A program made the translations under genes and the position numbers. The notes under the pieces were generated by a model. That model was given only the letters and a program-made list of their open reading frames with translations, ran no database searches and had not been told where the DNA came from. Shown here one piece after another: positions 1-5,653 of a DNA stretch of 5,653 bases (positions are counted from its first letter, which is position 1; every line of letters begins with the position of its first letter). Source of the DNA: Rhizobium sp. Q54. Lineage in GTDB: Bacteria; Pseudomonadota; Alphaproteobacteria; SMXS01. The stretch covers positions 1 to 5,653 of the forward strand of contig CAMBYA010000182.1 of the NCBI GenBank assembly GCA_945872035.1. The letters are read 5' to 3'.

Positions 1-2375
1 GGCCCGAGGCGCAGCGCCTGGCCCGCACCATGGCGCGGGCGGGCTGGGCCTGGGGCGCCTGGGTCACCGCCGCGCTGGGCGCGCCCGCCTCCGGCGAGGA
101 CGCGGGCAGCGGCCTCGACGTCTGGCGCCGGCTGCCGCAATGGGAAGACATGGCGCCGCGCCCGCCGCCAGACGATTTCCCGGTTGGATCGGGCGAGGTG
201 CAGGACCGGCTGACGGCGCTGCTCGGCCAGGGCGCCGAGGACCGCACCAGCCAGCGGGACTACGCGGGCGTCGTCACCGCCGCGTTCGAGCCGCGCGAGA
301 TCGTCTCGGCGCCCAACGCGGTGATCGCCGAGGCGGGCACCGGCATCGGCAAGACGCTGGGCTACATCGCGCCGTCGAGCCTGTGGGCCGAGCGCAACCA
401 CGGCGCCGTCTGGCTGTCGACCTACACCAAGAACCTGCAGCGCCAGCTCGACCAGGAACTGGACCGGCTGTTCCCCGACCGCCGCGTGAAGGCACGCAAG
501 GTGGTGGTGCGCAAGGGCCGCGAGAACTATCTCTGCCTGCTCAACCTGGAGGAAGCGGTCGGCCGCGCCCAGATGACGCCGGAGAACCTGGTGCGGCTGG
601 CGCTGGTGGTGCGCTGGGCGCGCTACAGCCGCGACGGCGACATGGTCGGCGGCGACCTGCCCGCCTGGCTGCTGCAGCGGATCGGCGCGGGCCGGGCGTC
701 GGGCCTGACCGACCGGCGTGGCGAATGCGTCTATGCGGCCTGCGCCCACTGGCGCAGCTGCTTCATCGAGCACTCGTCCCGCAAGGCCAAGGGCGCCGAC
801 CTGGTGATCGCCAACCATGCGCTGGTGATGATCCGCGCCGCGCTCTACGGCCCGGAGGAGGACAAGCCGACCCGCTATGTGTTCGACGAGGGCCATCACC
901 TGTTCGACGCCGCCGACAGCGCGTTCTCGGCCCATCTGTCGGGGCTGGAGGCGGTGGAGCTGCGCCGCTGGGTGCGCGGCCCGGAAGGCGGCAGGCGCGG
1001 CCGGGCGCGCGGCATCGAGGCGCGCATCGGCGACCTGCTGGCCCTGCATCCGGAATCCGAGACCCTGATGCGCGAGGCGATCCGCGCCGCCGCGGCGCTG
1101 CCAGGGGAAGGCTGGCTCGGCCGTATTGCCAGCGCCGCCGCGCAGGGCGCCGCCGAACAGTTCTTCGCCGCCGTGCGGACCCATGTCTACGCCCGCGCCC
1201 AGCGTCCCGACGATCCCTACACGCTGGAAGCGGCGACGCATACGCTGTCCGACGCCCTGCGTGCCGCTGCGGGCGCGCTGGAGCAGGCGCTGGCCGAGCT
1301 GACCGTGCCCATGCAGCAGCTCGCCCGCGTCATCGGCAACCGCCTGGCCGACGAGTCCGAGGAACTGGAGAGCGCCGAGCGCACACGTCTCGAGGCGGCG
1401 CGCGGCGGCATCACCCGGCGGGTCGACGCCATGGTCCTGCCGTGGCGCGCCATGCTGCGCGACCTGGAGAAAGGCACGGCCGAGGGCTTCGTCGACTGGT
1501 TCTCGGTCGAGCGCGGCGGCCAGCGCGAATATGACGTGGGCCTGCACCGGCACTGGATCGACCCGACCAAGCCGTTCGCCGACGTGGTGCTGTCGCCGGC
1601 TCATGGCGTCGTCGTCACCTCGGCGACCCTTCGCGACGACGCGGGCGGGGAAGGTGTCGACCAGGACGGCTGGCGCAACGCCGAGCTGCGCACCGGCTTC
1701 AATCACCTGGTGCTGCCGGCGAAGCGGTCGAGCCACAAGTCGCCGTTCGACTACGGCGCCCAGTCCAGGGTGCTGGTGGTGCGCGACGTCAAGCGGACAG
1801 ACGCCCAGCAGGTCGCTGGCGCCTACCGCGCGCTGTTCGAGGCGGCGGGCGGCGGCGGGCTCGGCCTGTTCACCGCCATCAGCCGGTTGCGGGACGTCCA
1901 CGGCCGGATCGCCGCGCCGCTCGCCCAGCAGGGCATCGGCCTCTATGCCCAGCATGTGGATGCGTTCGATCCGGGCACGCTGGTCGACATCTTCCGCGCC
2001 GAGGAGAACTCCTGCCTGCTGGGGACCGACGCCATCCGCGACGGCGTCGACGTGCCGGGCGACGCGCTGCGGCTGATCGTGTTCGACCGGGTGCCGTGGC
2101 CGCGCCCGTCGATCCTGCACCGCGCCCGCCGCGACGCCTTCGGCGGCAACCGCTACGACGACATGCTGACCCGGTTGCGGCTGAAGCAGGCGTTCGGCCG
2201 GCTGATCCGCCGCGCCGGCGACCGGGGCGTGTTCGTCATGCTCGACAGCGCCATGCCCAGCCGCCTGCTCGGCGCCTTCCCGGAAGACGTCCAGGTGGCC
2301 CGCGTCGGCCTTGCCGAGGCGGTCGAGATCACCGGCGCTTTCCTTCGCTCGGCGGTGCCGGCCGATAGTCGTTGA
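1..2375 (+). CDS. DinG/XPD-like ATP-dependent DNA helicase with Fe-S cluster (5' partial)
   Basis: Superfamily 2 helicase of the Rad3/XPD/DinG group, expected to unwind DNA 5'-3' using ATP, with roles in repair or replication-block removal (family knowledge). The frame is open to the left edge (first full codon at 3), so the Met at 30 is probably internal. Related alphaproteobacterial proteins, as I recall them, are about 900 residues, so roughly 100 or more are missing. Numbering from that Met: Walker A at 101-109 (AEAGTGIGKT, Lys108); motif Ia STYTKNLQ from 130; four cluster cysteines at 169, 233, 238 and 244; Walker B as DEGH at 286-289; SAT at 531-533; motif V GTDAIRDGVDVPG at 665-677; motif VI QAFGRLIRR at 720-728. 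The x4/x5 spacing of the last three cysteines matches E. coli DinG. About 240 residues between motifs II and III form an alanine-rich helical arch-like segment. No exonuclease domain is visible in the N-terminal 90 residues. All motifs are intact. The family is certain; DinG orthology is not. Confidence 0.95.
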   Translation, partial: PEAQRLARTMARAGWAWGAWVTAALGAPASGEDAGSGLDVWRRLPQWEDMAPRPPPDDFPVGSGEVQDRLTALLGQGAEDRTSQRDYAGVVTAAFEPREIVSAPNAVIAEAGTGIGKTLGYIAPSSLWAERNHGAVWLSTYTKNLQRQLDQELDRLFPDRRVKARKVVVRKGRENYLCLLNLEEAVGRAQMTPENLVRLALVVRWARYSRDGDMVGGDLPAWLLQRIGAGRASGLTDRRGECVYAACAHWRSCFIEHSSRKAKGADLVIANHALVMIRAALYGPEEDKPTRYVFDEGHHLFDAADSAFSAHLSGLEAVELRRWVRGPEGGRRGRARGIEARIGDLLALHPESETLMREAIRAAAALPGEGWLGRIASAAAQGAAEQFFAAVRTHVYARAQRPDDPYTLEAATHTLSDALRAAAGALEQALAELTVPMQQLARVIGNRLADESEELESAERTRLEAARGGITRRVDAMVLPWRAMLRDLEKGTAEGFVDWFSVERGGQREYDVGLHRHWIDPTKPFADVVLSPAHGVVVTSATLRDDAGGEGVDQDGWRNAELRTGFNHLVLPAKRSSHKSPFDYGAQSRVLVVRDVKRTDAQQVAGAYRALFEAAGGGGLGLFTAISRLRDVHGRIAAPLAQQGIGLYAQHVDAFDPGTLVDIFRAEENSCLLGTDAIRDGVDVPGDALRLIVFDRVPWPRPSILHRARRDAFGGNRYDDMLTRLRLKQAFGRLIRRAGDRGVFVMLDSAMPSRLLGAFPEDVQVARVGLAEAVEITGAFLRSAVPADSR

Positions 2376-2399
2376 AGGCGTCCCGATGCGCCCCTATGT
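2371..2399 (+). promoter_or_regulatory. Candidate sigma-70-type promoter for the TerB-like gene
   Basis: GTTGAA at 2371-2376 and CTATGT at 2394-2399 are separated by 17 bases. Against the alphaproteobacterial housekeeping pattern CTTGAC-N17-CTATAT they match 4 of 6 and 5 of 6 positions. The -35 element overlaps the helicase stop codon. Transcription would start near 2406-2408, about 25 bases before the proposed TTG start and just ahead of its Shine-Dalgarno sequence. This is a by-eye match only. A promoter here would let the small gene be expressed apart from the helicase, and would rule out starts at 2372 or 2396 for transcripts made from it. Confidence 0.35.
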
Positions 2400-2419
2400 T
2401 GGCGCGACCCCAACAAGGC

Positions 2420-2423
2420 AGGA
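2420..2423 (+). promoter_or_regulatory. Shine-Dalgarno sequence for the TerB-like gene
   Basis: AGGA lies 8 bases before the TTG at 2432, with AAGG just upstream at 2415-2418. The alternative in-frame starts (TTG at 2372, ATG at 2396) have no comparable site, so this motif is the main reason for choosing 2432. Confidence 0.55.
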
Positions 2424-2431
2424 TCATTTCG

Positions 2432-2854
2432 TTGAGCGACCCGGTTCTTACGCCCCATTCCGCGTTCGTCTACCTGATGGTGATCGTCGCGGCCGCGGAT
2501 TCGAACATGGCCGGCGCCGAAATCGATGCCATGTCGAACACGGTCGCCGGCCTGCCCGCATTCCGGGACTACGACCGCGGCAAGCTGCTGTCTGCCGTCC
2601 GGTCCTGCAGCGACATCCTGCAGCACGGCGAGGGGCTGGAGACTGTCCTGGGACTGGTGAGCGAGGCGTTGCCGACGGGCCTGCGCGACACGGCCTACGC
2701 CGTCGCCTGCACCGTGGCGATCAGCGACGGCAAGGTTGGCCAGGAAGAGCTGCGTCTGCTGGAAATGATTCGCCACGCGCTGGACATCGACCGCCTGGTG
2801 GCGGCGGCCATTGAGCGCGGTGTCGCCGCACTCAACCGCAAGCTGCCCCACTAG
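2432..2854 (+). CDS. TerB-like (tellurite resistance TerB family) protein
   Basis: A 140-residue, mostly helical, soluble protein with no signal peptide or membrane segment. It has the two-repeat layout of TerB: a first helical unit with AADSNMAGAEI (Asp23, Glu30) and a second with ISDGKVGQEEL (Asp99, Glu105, Glu106). In TerB-fold proteins, acidic residues at such places are thought to bind metal ions (family knowledge). The molecular role of stand-alone alphaproteobacterial members is unknown, and no tellurite function should be assumed: no TerC, TerD or TerZ partner is visible here. The chosen TTG start has a Shine-Dalgarno sequence and gives an N-terminus that begins shortly before the first helix. 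A TTG at 2372, overlapping the helicase stop by four bases, would add 20 low-complexity residues (MKASRCAPM...), and an ATG at 2396 would add 12. The gap from the helicase is 56 bases. Family call is fairly sure; start is moderate. Confidence 0.8.
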   Translation: MSDPVLTPHSAFVYLMVIVAAADSNMAGAEIDAMSNTVAGLPAFRDYDRGKLLSAVRSCSDILQHGEGLETVLGLVSEALPTGLRDTAYAVACTVAISDGKVGQEELRLLEMIRHALDIDRLVAAAIERGVAALNRKLPH

Positions 2855-2929
2855 CCTGCCGCACCGGCGGCCCGAACCTGCATTCACGGGAACGACACGG
2901 TCGGTCTGTATGGTGCGCCGGAAAGCAAG

Positions 2930-2934
2930 AGGAG
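2930..2934 (+). promoter_or_regulatory. Strong Shine-Dalgarno sequence for the SixA-like gene
   Basis: AGGAG, inside the purine run AAGAGGAGAA at 2927-2936, lies 7 bases before the TTG at 2942. The strength and spacing decide the TTG start, as no in-frame ATG exists nearby that would keep the N-terminal strand and the RHG motif. Confidence 0.75.
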
Positions 2935-2941
2935 AACTCCC

Positions 2942-3451
2942 TTGAAGCGTCTGTTGCTGCTTCGGCATGGCAAGTCCGACTGGCACAACCCGGACCAGCC
3001 GGACAACGAGCGGCCGCTCAACGACCGCGGCCAGCGCGCAGCCGCGTTGATGGGCGCCTATCTGCGCCAGCGCGGCCTGATGCCCGACCTGATCCTCTGC
3101 TCGCCGGCCGTCCGCACCCGCGAGACGGCGCAGCGTGTGCTGACGGCGTTGCAGGCGCCCGTGCAGCTGGACTTCCGCCCCGAGCTTTACCTTGCCGATC
3201 CAAAGACCATCGCCGAACTGGTGCACGGCGCGTCCGACGAGGTCTCGACCCTGCTGGTTATCGGGCACAACCCCGGCATGCAACTCGCCGCGCTGAAGCT
3301 GTCATCCGGCGACCCGGCCGGACGGCGCGACGAAATCGAGGACAAGTTCCCGACCGCCGCCCTCGCCGTCATCGAGTTCGACGAGAAGACCTGGGCCAAG
3401 GCGAAGGCCGGCGACCTGGTCGCCTTCGACAGCCCCAAGGCGCTGGTCTGA
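2942..3451 (+). CDS. SixA-like phosphohistidine phosphatase (histidine phosphatase family)
   Basis: A 169-residue cytosolic protein of the histidine phosphatase (phosphoglycerate mutase-like) superfamily. It removes phosphate through a phosphohistidine intermediate, and SixA members act on phosphohistidine in proteins such as HPt domains or PTS components (family knowledge). The catalytic set is complete: beta strand then RHG at 8-10 with nucleophile His9, Arg8, Arg58 in SPAVRT, and His109 in GHNPG. Glu81 in RPELY sits where many relatives carry the acid. The motif RHGKSDW near the N-terminus and the short length, without the large cap of phosphoglycerate mutases, favour the SixA subgroup. 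The TTG start has a strong Shine-Dalgarno sequence. It lies 87 bases after the TerB-like gene and 70 before the ABC ATPase gene, with no histidine kinase or HPt gene in view, so the substrate cannot be told from context. Confidence 0.9.
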   Translation: MKRLLLLRHGKSDWHNPDQPDNERPLNDRGQRAAALMGAYLRQRGLMPDLILCSPAVRTRETAQRVLTALQAPVQLDFRPELYLADPKTIAELVHGASDEVSTLLVIGHNPGMQLAALKLSSGDPAGRRDEIEDKFPTAALAVIEFDEKTWAKAKAGDLVAFDSPKALV

Positions 3452-3509
3452 TCCCAGGTCGCTCCATACCGGATTGATCCCGCGCAAGGTTTTCTGCGGA
3501 ATGGCGTGC

Positions 3510-3517
3510 GAGGGTGA
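3510..3517 (+). promoter_or_regulatory. Shine-Dalgarno sequence for the ABC ATPase gene
   Basis: GAGGGTGA ends 4 bases before the ATG at 3522, with its AGGG core 7 bases away. It resembles the AAGGAGGTGA consensus and favours 3522 over the in-frame ATG at 3501, which lies directly after GCGGA with no well-spaced site, and over the TTG at 3474. Confidence 0.6.
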
Positions 3518-3521
3518 CGTC

Positions 3522-4241
3522 ATGGCAGAGGGCGTCCAGCAACCAGCTTTCCGCGTCGAGGGCCTGACCAAGGTCTACGACATGGGCGAGGTGCAGGTCC
3601 AGGCGTTGCGCGGGGTGGACCTCGAATTGATGGAGGGTGAGTTCGTGGTGCTGCTCGGCCCGTCGGGCAGCGGCAAGTCCACCCTCGTCAACATCCTCGG
3701 CGGCCTCGACTCGCCGACCGCGGGGCACGTGTACTTCCGGGGCGATGATTTGACCCTGGTGGGTGACAGGAACCTGACTCTCTACCGGCGCAACCATGTC
3801 GGCTTCGTGTTCCAGTTCTACAATCTGATCCCGAGTCTGACCGCGCGTGAGAACGTGGCGCTCGTCACCGAGATTTCACCCGACCCGCTGTCCCCAGAAG
3901 AGGCACTGGCGCTGGTTGGGCTCGGCGAACGGATCAATCACTTTCCGGCCCAGCTTTCGGGTGGTGAGCAGCAGCGGGTCGCCATCGCGCGCGCCGTCGC
4001 GAAGCGGCCGGACGTGCTCCTTTGTGATGAACCGACCGGCGCGCTCGATATCACGACTGGCGTTGTCGTGCTGGAGGCGCTGGACCGGGTAAACCGCGAA
4101 CTCGGCACCCTGACGGTGGTCATTACCCACAATGCCGCGATTCGTGAACTGGCCGACCGGGTGATCTATTTCGCTGACGGCCGCATCAGCAGGATCACTC
4201 GGAACGAGCGGCGTCTGAAGCCTTCGGAAGTGTCTTGGTGA
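3522..4241 (+). CDS. ABC transporter ATP-binding protein, LolD/MacB class
   Basis: A 239-residue ATPase subunit expected to sit on the inner face of the cytoplasmic membrane and power the FtsX-type permease encoded next to it. All nucleotide-binding elements are present: A-loop Tyr19, Walker [10 protein letters not shown] at 46-54 (Lys52), Q-loop Gln98 in [10 protein letters not shown], signature LSGGEQQR from 145, Walker B ending in Asp169 with catalytic Glu170, D-loop at Asp176, and switch His203 in VITHN. The [16 protein letters not shown] segment and LSGGEQQR are typical of the LolD/MacB/FtsE-like class, which works as mechanotransmitters or exporters rather than importers (family knowledge). 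The length is normal. Starts at 3501 or 3474 would add 7 or 16 residues outside the conserved fold. AT-ending codons make up 47 of 239, about four times the rate in the helicase sample. The substrate is unknown. Confidence 0.95.
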   Translation: MAEGVQQPAFRVEGLTKVYDMGEVQVQALRGVDLELMEGEFVVLLGPSGSGKSTLVNILGGLDSPTAGHVYFRGDDLTLVGDRNLTLYRRNHVGFVFQFYNLIPSLTARENVALVTEISPDPLSPEEALALVGLGERINHFPAQLSGGEQQRVAIARAVAKRPDVLLCDEPTGALDITTGVVVLEALDRVNRELGTLTVVITHNAAIRELADRVIYFADGRISRITRNERRLKPSEVSW

Positions 4242-4244
4242 TCC

Positions 4245-5653
4245 ATGGCGGTGCTCGACCTGAAGCTGATGCGGAACCTGCGATCGATGGCCAGCCAGGT
4301 CGTGGCCATCGGTCTCGTGATGGGCGCGGGCATCGCCACGTTCGTGATGAGTATCGGCCTGATCCACTCGCTCGACGAGACCAGGCGGCTCTACTACGAG
4401 CAGTACCGGTTCGCCGATGTGTTCGTCGGAGTCAAGCGGGCGCCGGAAGGATTGTCGCGGCGCCTCGCCAACATTCCGGGCGTCGCGCGCGTGGAGACGC
4501 GGGTGACCGTCGGCGCGACTATCGACGTCCCCGGCATGCGCGAGCCTGCGACCGCCCAGCTGATGTCGCTGCCGGAAGGACGCCTGCCCCAGGTCAATCG
4601 GCTTCACCTCCGCGCCGGCCGTCTTGTGGAGCCCTACCGGGAGAATGAAGTGGTGATCGGCGATGCTTTCGCCGAGGCGCAGGGCCTTGGACCCGGCGAC
4701 CGGCTCTCGGCGTTGATCAGCGGCCATCGCCGGGAACTGGAGATCGTGGGCGTGGCCATTTCACCCGAGTTCGTTTACGCCCTGCCTCCCGGGGCGCTGT
4801 TTCCGGACAACAAGCGGTTCGCCATCATGTGGATGGGGCGCGAGGCGCTGGAGGCGGCGCACGACATGGACGGCGCCTTCAACGATGCTGTGTTGTCGTT
4901 GATGCCCGGCGCGTCGGTACCGGACGTGATCCAGGCCGTCGATGACCTGACCCGTCGCAACGGCGGCCTGGGCGCCTATGGGCGCGAGGACCATACCTCG
5001 GACATGTTCCTGCGTAGCGAACTCGACCAGCTCGAGGTGATGGCGGCGGTCCTGCCGGCGATCTTCCTGACGGTCGCCAGCTTTCTTCTGCACACCGTCC
5101 TGACCCGGTTGATCACGCTCGACCGGGAGGAGATCGGTACCTTGAAGGCGCTTGGCCTGACCGACATGGAGGTGGGTCGCCACTATGCCAAATTCGCCGC
5201 GGCCATCGCCCTGCTGGCGGCCGTGACCGGGATCGGCGCGGGCGTCTGGTTCGGCCACGGCATGGCCGGCATGTATGCGCGCTTCTACCGGTTTCCAGAG
5301 CTGCACTACGAACTGGCGCCCTGGGTGCTGATCACATCGCTGGCTCTCGCCTTCGGGATTGCCTTGCTCGGAGCCATCGGCGCGATTGGACGGGTCATGC
5401 GGCTGAAGCCTGCCGAAGCCATGCGACCGGAACCACCGCCCATTTACCGGCCGCTGCTGCTGGAGCGGCTTGGCATGGCGCGGCTTCTTTCGCCTCCGGC
5501 GCGAATGGTGCTGCGGTCGCTCGAGCGCAGTTGGCGGCGCTCCGCCGTCACCTGCTTTGGCATTGCCGTCGCCCTGGGGACACTGATCGCGTCCAGCTTC
5601 TCGCTCGACACGATCGATTTCATGCTGGACGTCCAGTTCAACCGGTCGGGCCG
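4245..5653 (+). CDS. FtsX/MacB-type ABC transporter permease (3' partial)
   Basis: The frame is open from ATG 4245 to the right edge: 469 complete codons and no stop. Layout: short cytosolic start MAVLDLKLMRNL; first membrane helix about 18-40; large extracytoplasmic MacB-like domain about 42-262; three helices about 265-286, 317-340 and 360-383, which form the FtsX core; a linker ending RLKPAEAMRPEPP; then a new helix about 434-455 that appears to open a second half. Between helices 2 and 3, DREEIGTLKALGLTDMEVGRHY fits the coupling region that touches the ATPase. Similar two-half permeases, as I recall them, run to about 780-800 residues, so around 320 are probably missing. It starts three bases after the ATPase stop, with GGTGA at 4237-4241 as a likely ribosome site inside the ATPase gene end, so translation is probably coupled. 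Related loci often carry an HlyD-type adaptor next. Substrate unknown. Confidence 0.93.
   Translation, partial: MAVLDLKLMRNLRSMASQVVAIGLVMGAGIATFVMSIGLIHSLDETRRLYYEQYRFADVFVGVKRAPEGLSRRLANIPGVARVETRVTVGATIDVPGMREPATAQLMSLPEGRLPQVNRLHLRAGRLVEPYRENEVVIGDAFAEAQGLGPGDRLSALISGHRRELEIVGVAISPEFVYALPPGALFPDNKRFAIMWMGREALEAAHDMDGAFNDAVLSLMPGASVPDVIQAVDDLTRRNGGLGAYGREDHTSDMFLRSELDQLEVMAAVLPAIFLTVASFLLHTVLTRLITLDREEIGTLKALGLTDMEVGRHYAKFAAAIALLAAVTGIGAGVWFGHGMAGMYARFYRFPELHYELAPWVLITSLALAFGIALLGAIGAIGRVMRLKPAEAMRPEPPPIYRPLLLERLGMARLLSPPARMVLRSLERSWRRSAVTCFGIAVALGTLIASSFSLDTIDFMLDVQFNRSG

Noticed and set aside
140..1534. A 464-codon + strand frame inside the helicase gene.
   Set aside because: The translation is Arg/Ala/Gly/Pro-rich and low in complexity, as expected from a shifted reading of GC-rich codons. 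The helicase frame carries all the motifs.
2858..2871. Hairpin GCCGC-ACCG-GCGGC just after the TerB-like gene, considered as a terminator.
   Set aside because: The stem is only five base pairs and no T-run follows. Such short GC palindromes are expected by chance in this composition.
2883..2914. TTCACG and TATGGT upstream of the SixA-like gene, considered as a promoter.
   Set aside because: The spacing is 20 bases and both elements match only 4 of 6 positions, so it is not convincing.
2153..3283. A 376-codon open frame on the minus strand across the helicase end, the TerB-like gene and part of the SixA-like gene.
   Set aside because: Its product is rich in Arg, Gln, Gly and His with no recognisable fold, and it lies opposite three well-supported genes. 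Such antisense frames are common in GC-rich DNA with strong third-position bias.
3474..3502. TTGATC-N17-CGGAAT upstream of the ABC ATPase gene, considered as a promoter.
   Set aside because: The -10 element matches only the last three positions, and the leader would be too short to hold the whole ribosome site comfortably.
4235..4648. A 137-codon + strand frame at the start of the permease gene.
   Set aside because: It is in a different frame from the permease, has Arg/Ala/Asp-rich low-complexity content, and ends within the permease's extracytoplasmic domain.
3876..4727. A 283-codon minus-strand frame opposite the ABC ATPase and permease genes.
   Set aside because: No domain is recognisable and it is fully antisense to two genes with intact family motifs; codon-bias shadow.
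4761..5306. A 181-codon minus-strand frame opposite the permease gene.
   Set aside because: Shadow of the permease coding strand; no motifs, and the permease frame continues unbroken through it.

Overview
The window is compact, GC-rich bacterial chromosome with all genes on the + strand. Base composition, codon use (G or C in about 95% of third positions in a 240-codon helicase sample) and the style of the proteins suggest an alphaproteobacterium, perhaps Rhodospirillales-like. That placement is inference from remembered family members, not from a marker gene.

Layout: (1) 1-2375, a DinG/XPD-type iron-sulfur superfamily 2 DNA helicase, open at the left edge. (2) 2432-2854, a small TerB-like protein that probably starts at TTG. 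A candidate promoter overlaps the end of the helicase gene. (3) 2942-3451, a SixA-like phosphohistidine phosphatase, also starting at TTG, behind a strong Shine-Dalgarno sequence. (4) 3522-4241, an ABC transporter ATPase of the LolD/MacB class. (5) 4245 to the right edge, the N-terminal 469 residues of its FtsX/MacB-type permease. This last frame has no stop inside the window.

The ATPase and permease are clearly one transport operon: three bases separate them and both lie in the same reading frame. Related loci usually continue with an HlyD-type periplasmic adaptor, which would lie beyond the window. The first three genes look like housekeeping or stress genes that are neighbours rather than one pathway. 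The gaps between genes (56, 87 and 70 bases) hold no convincing terminator, so some co-transcription is possible.

I found no RNA genes, CRISPR array, insertion sequence, attachment site or repeat array. No gap exceeds 90 bases. I see no clear evidence of a previously undescribed system. The points worth a second look are the in-frame ATPase/permease junction, the helicase-TerB-SixA neighbourhood, the shift in codon use at the transporter, and the two TTG starts.
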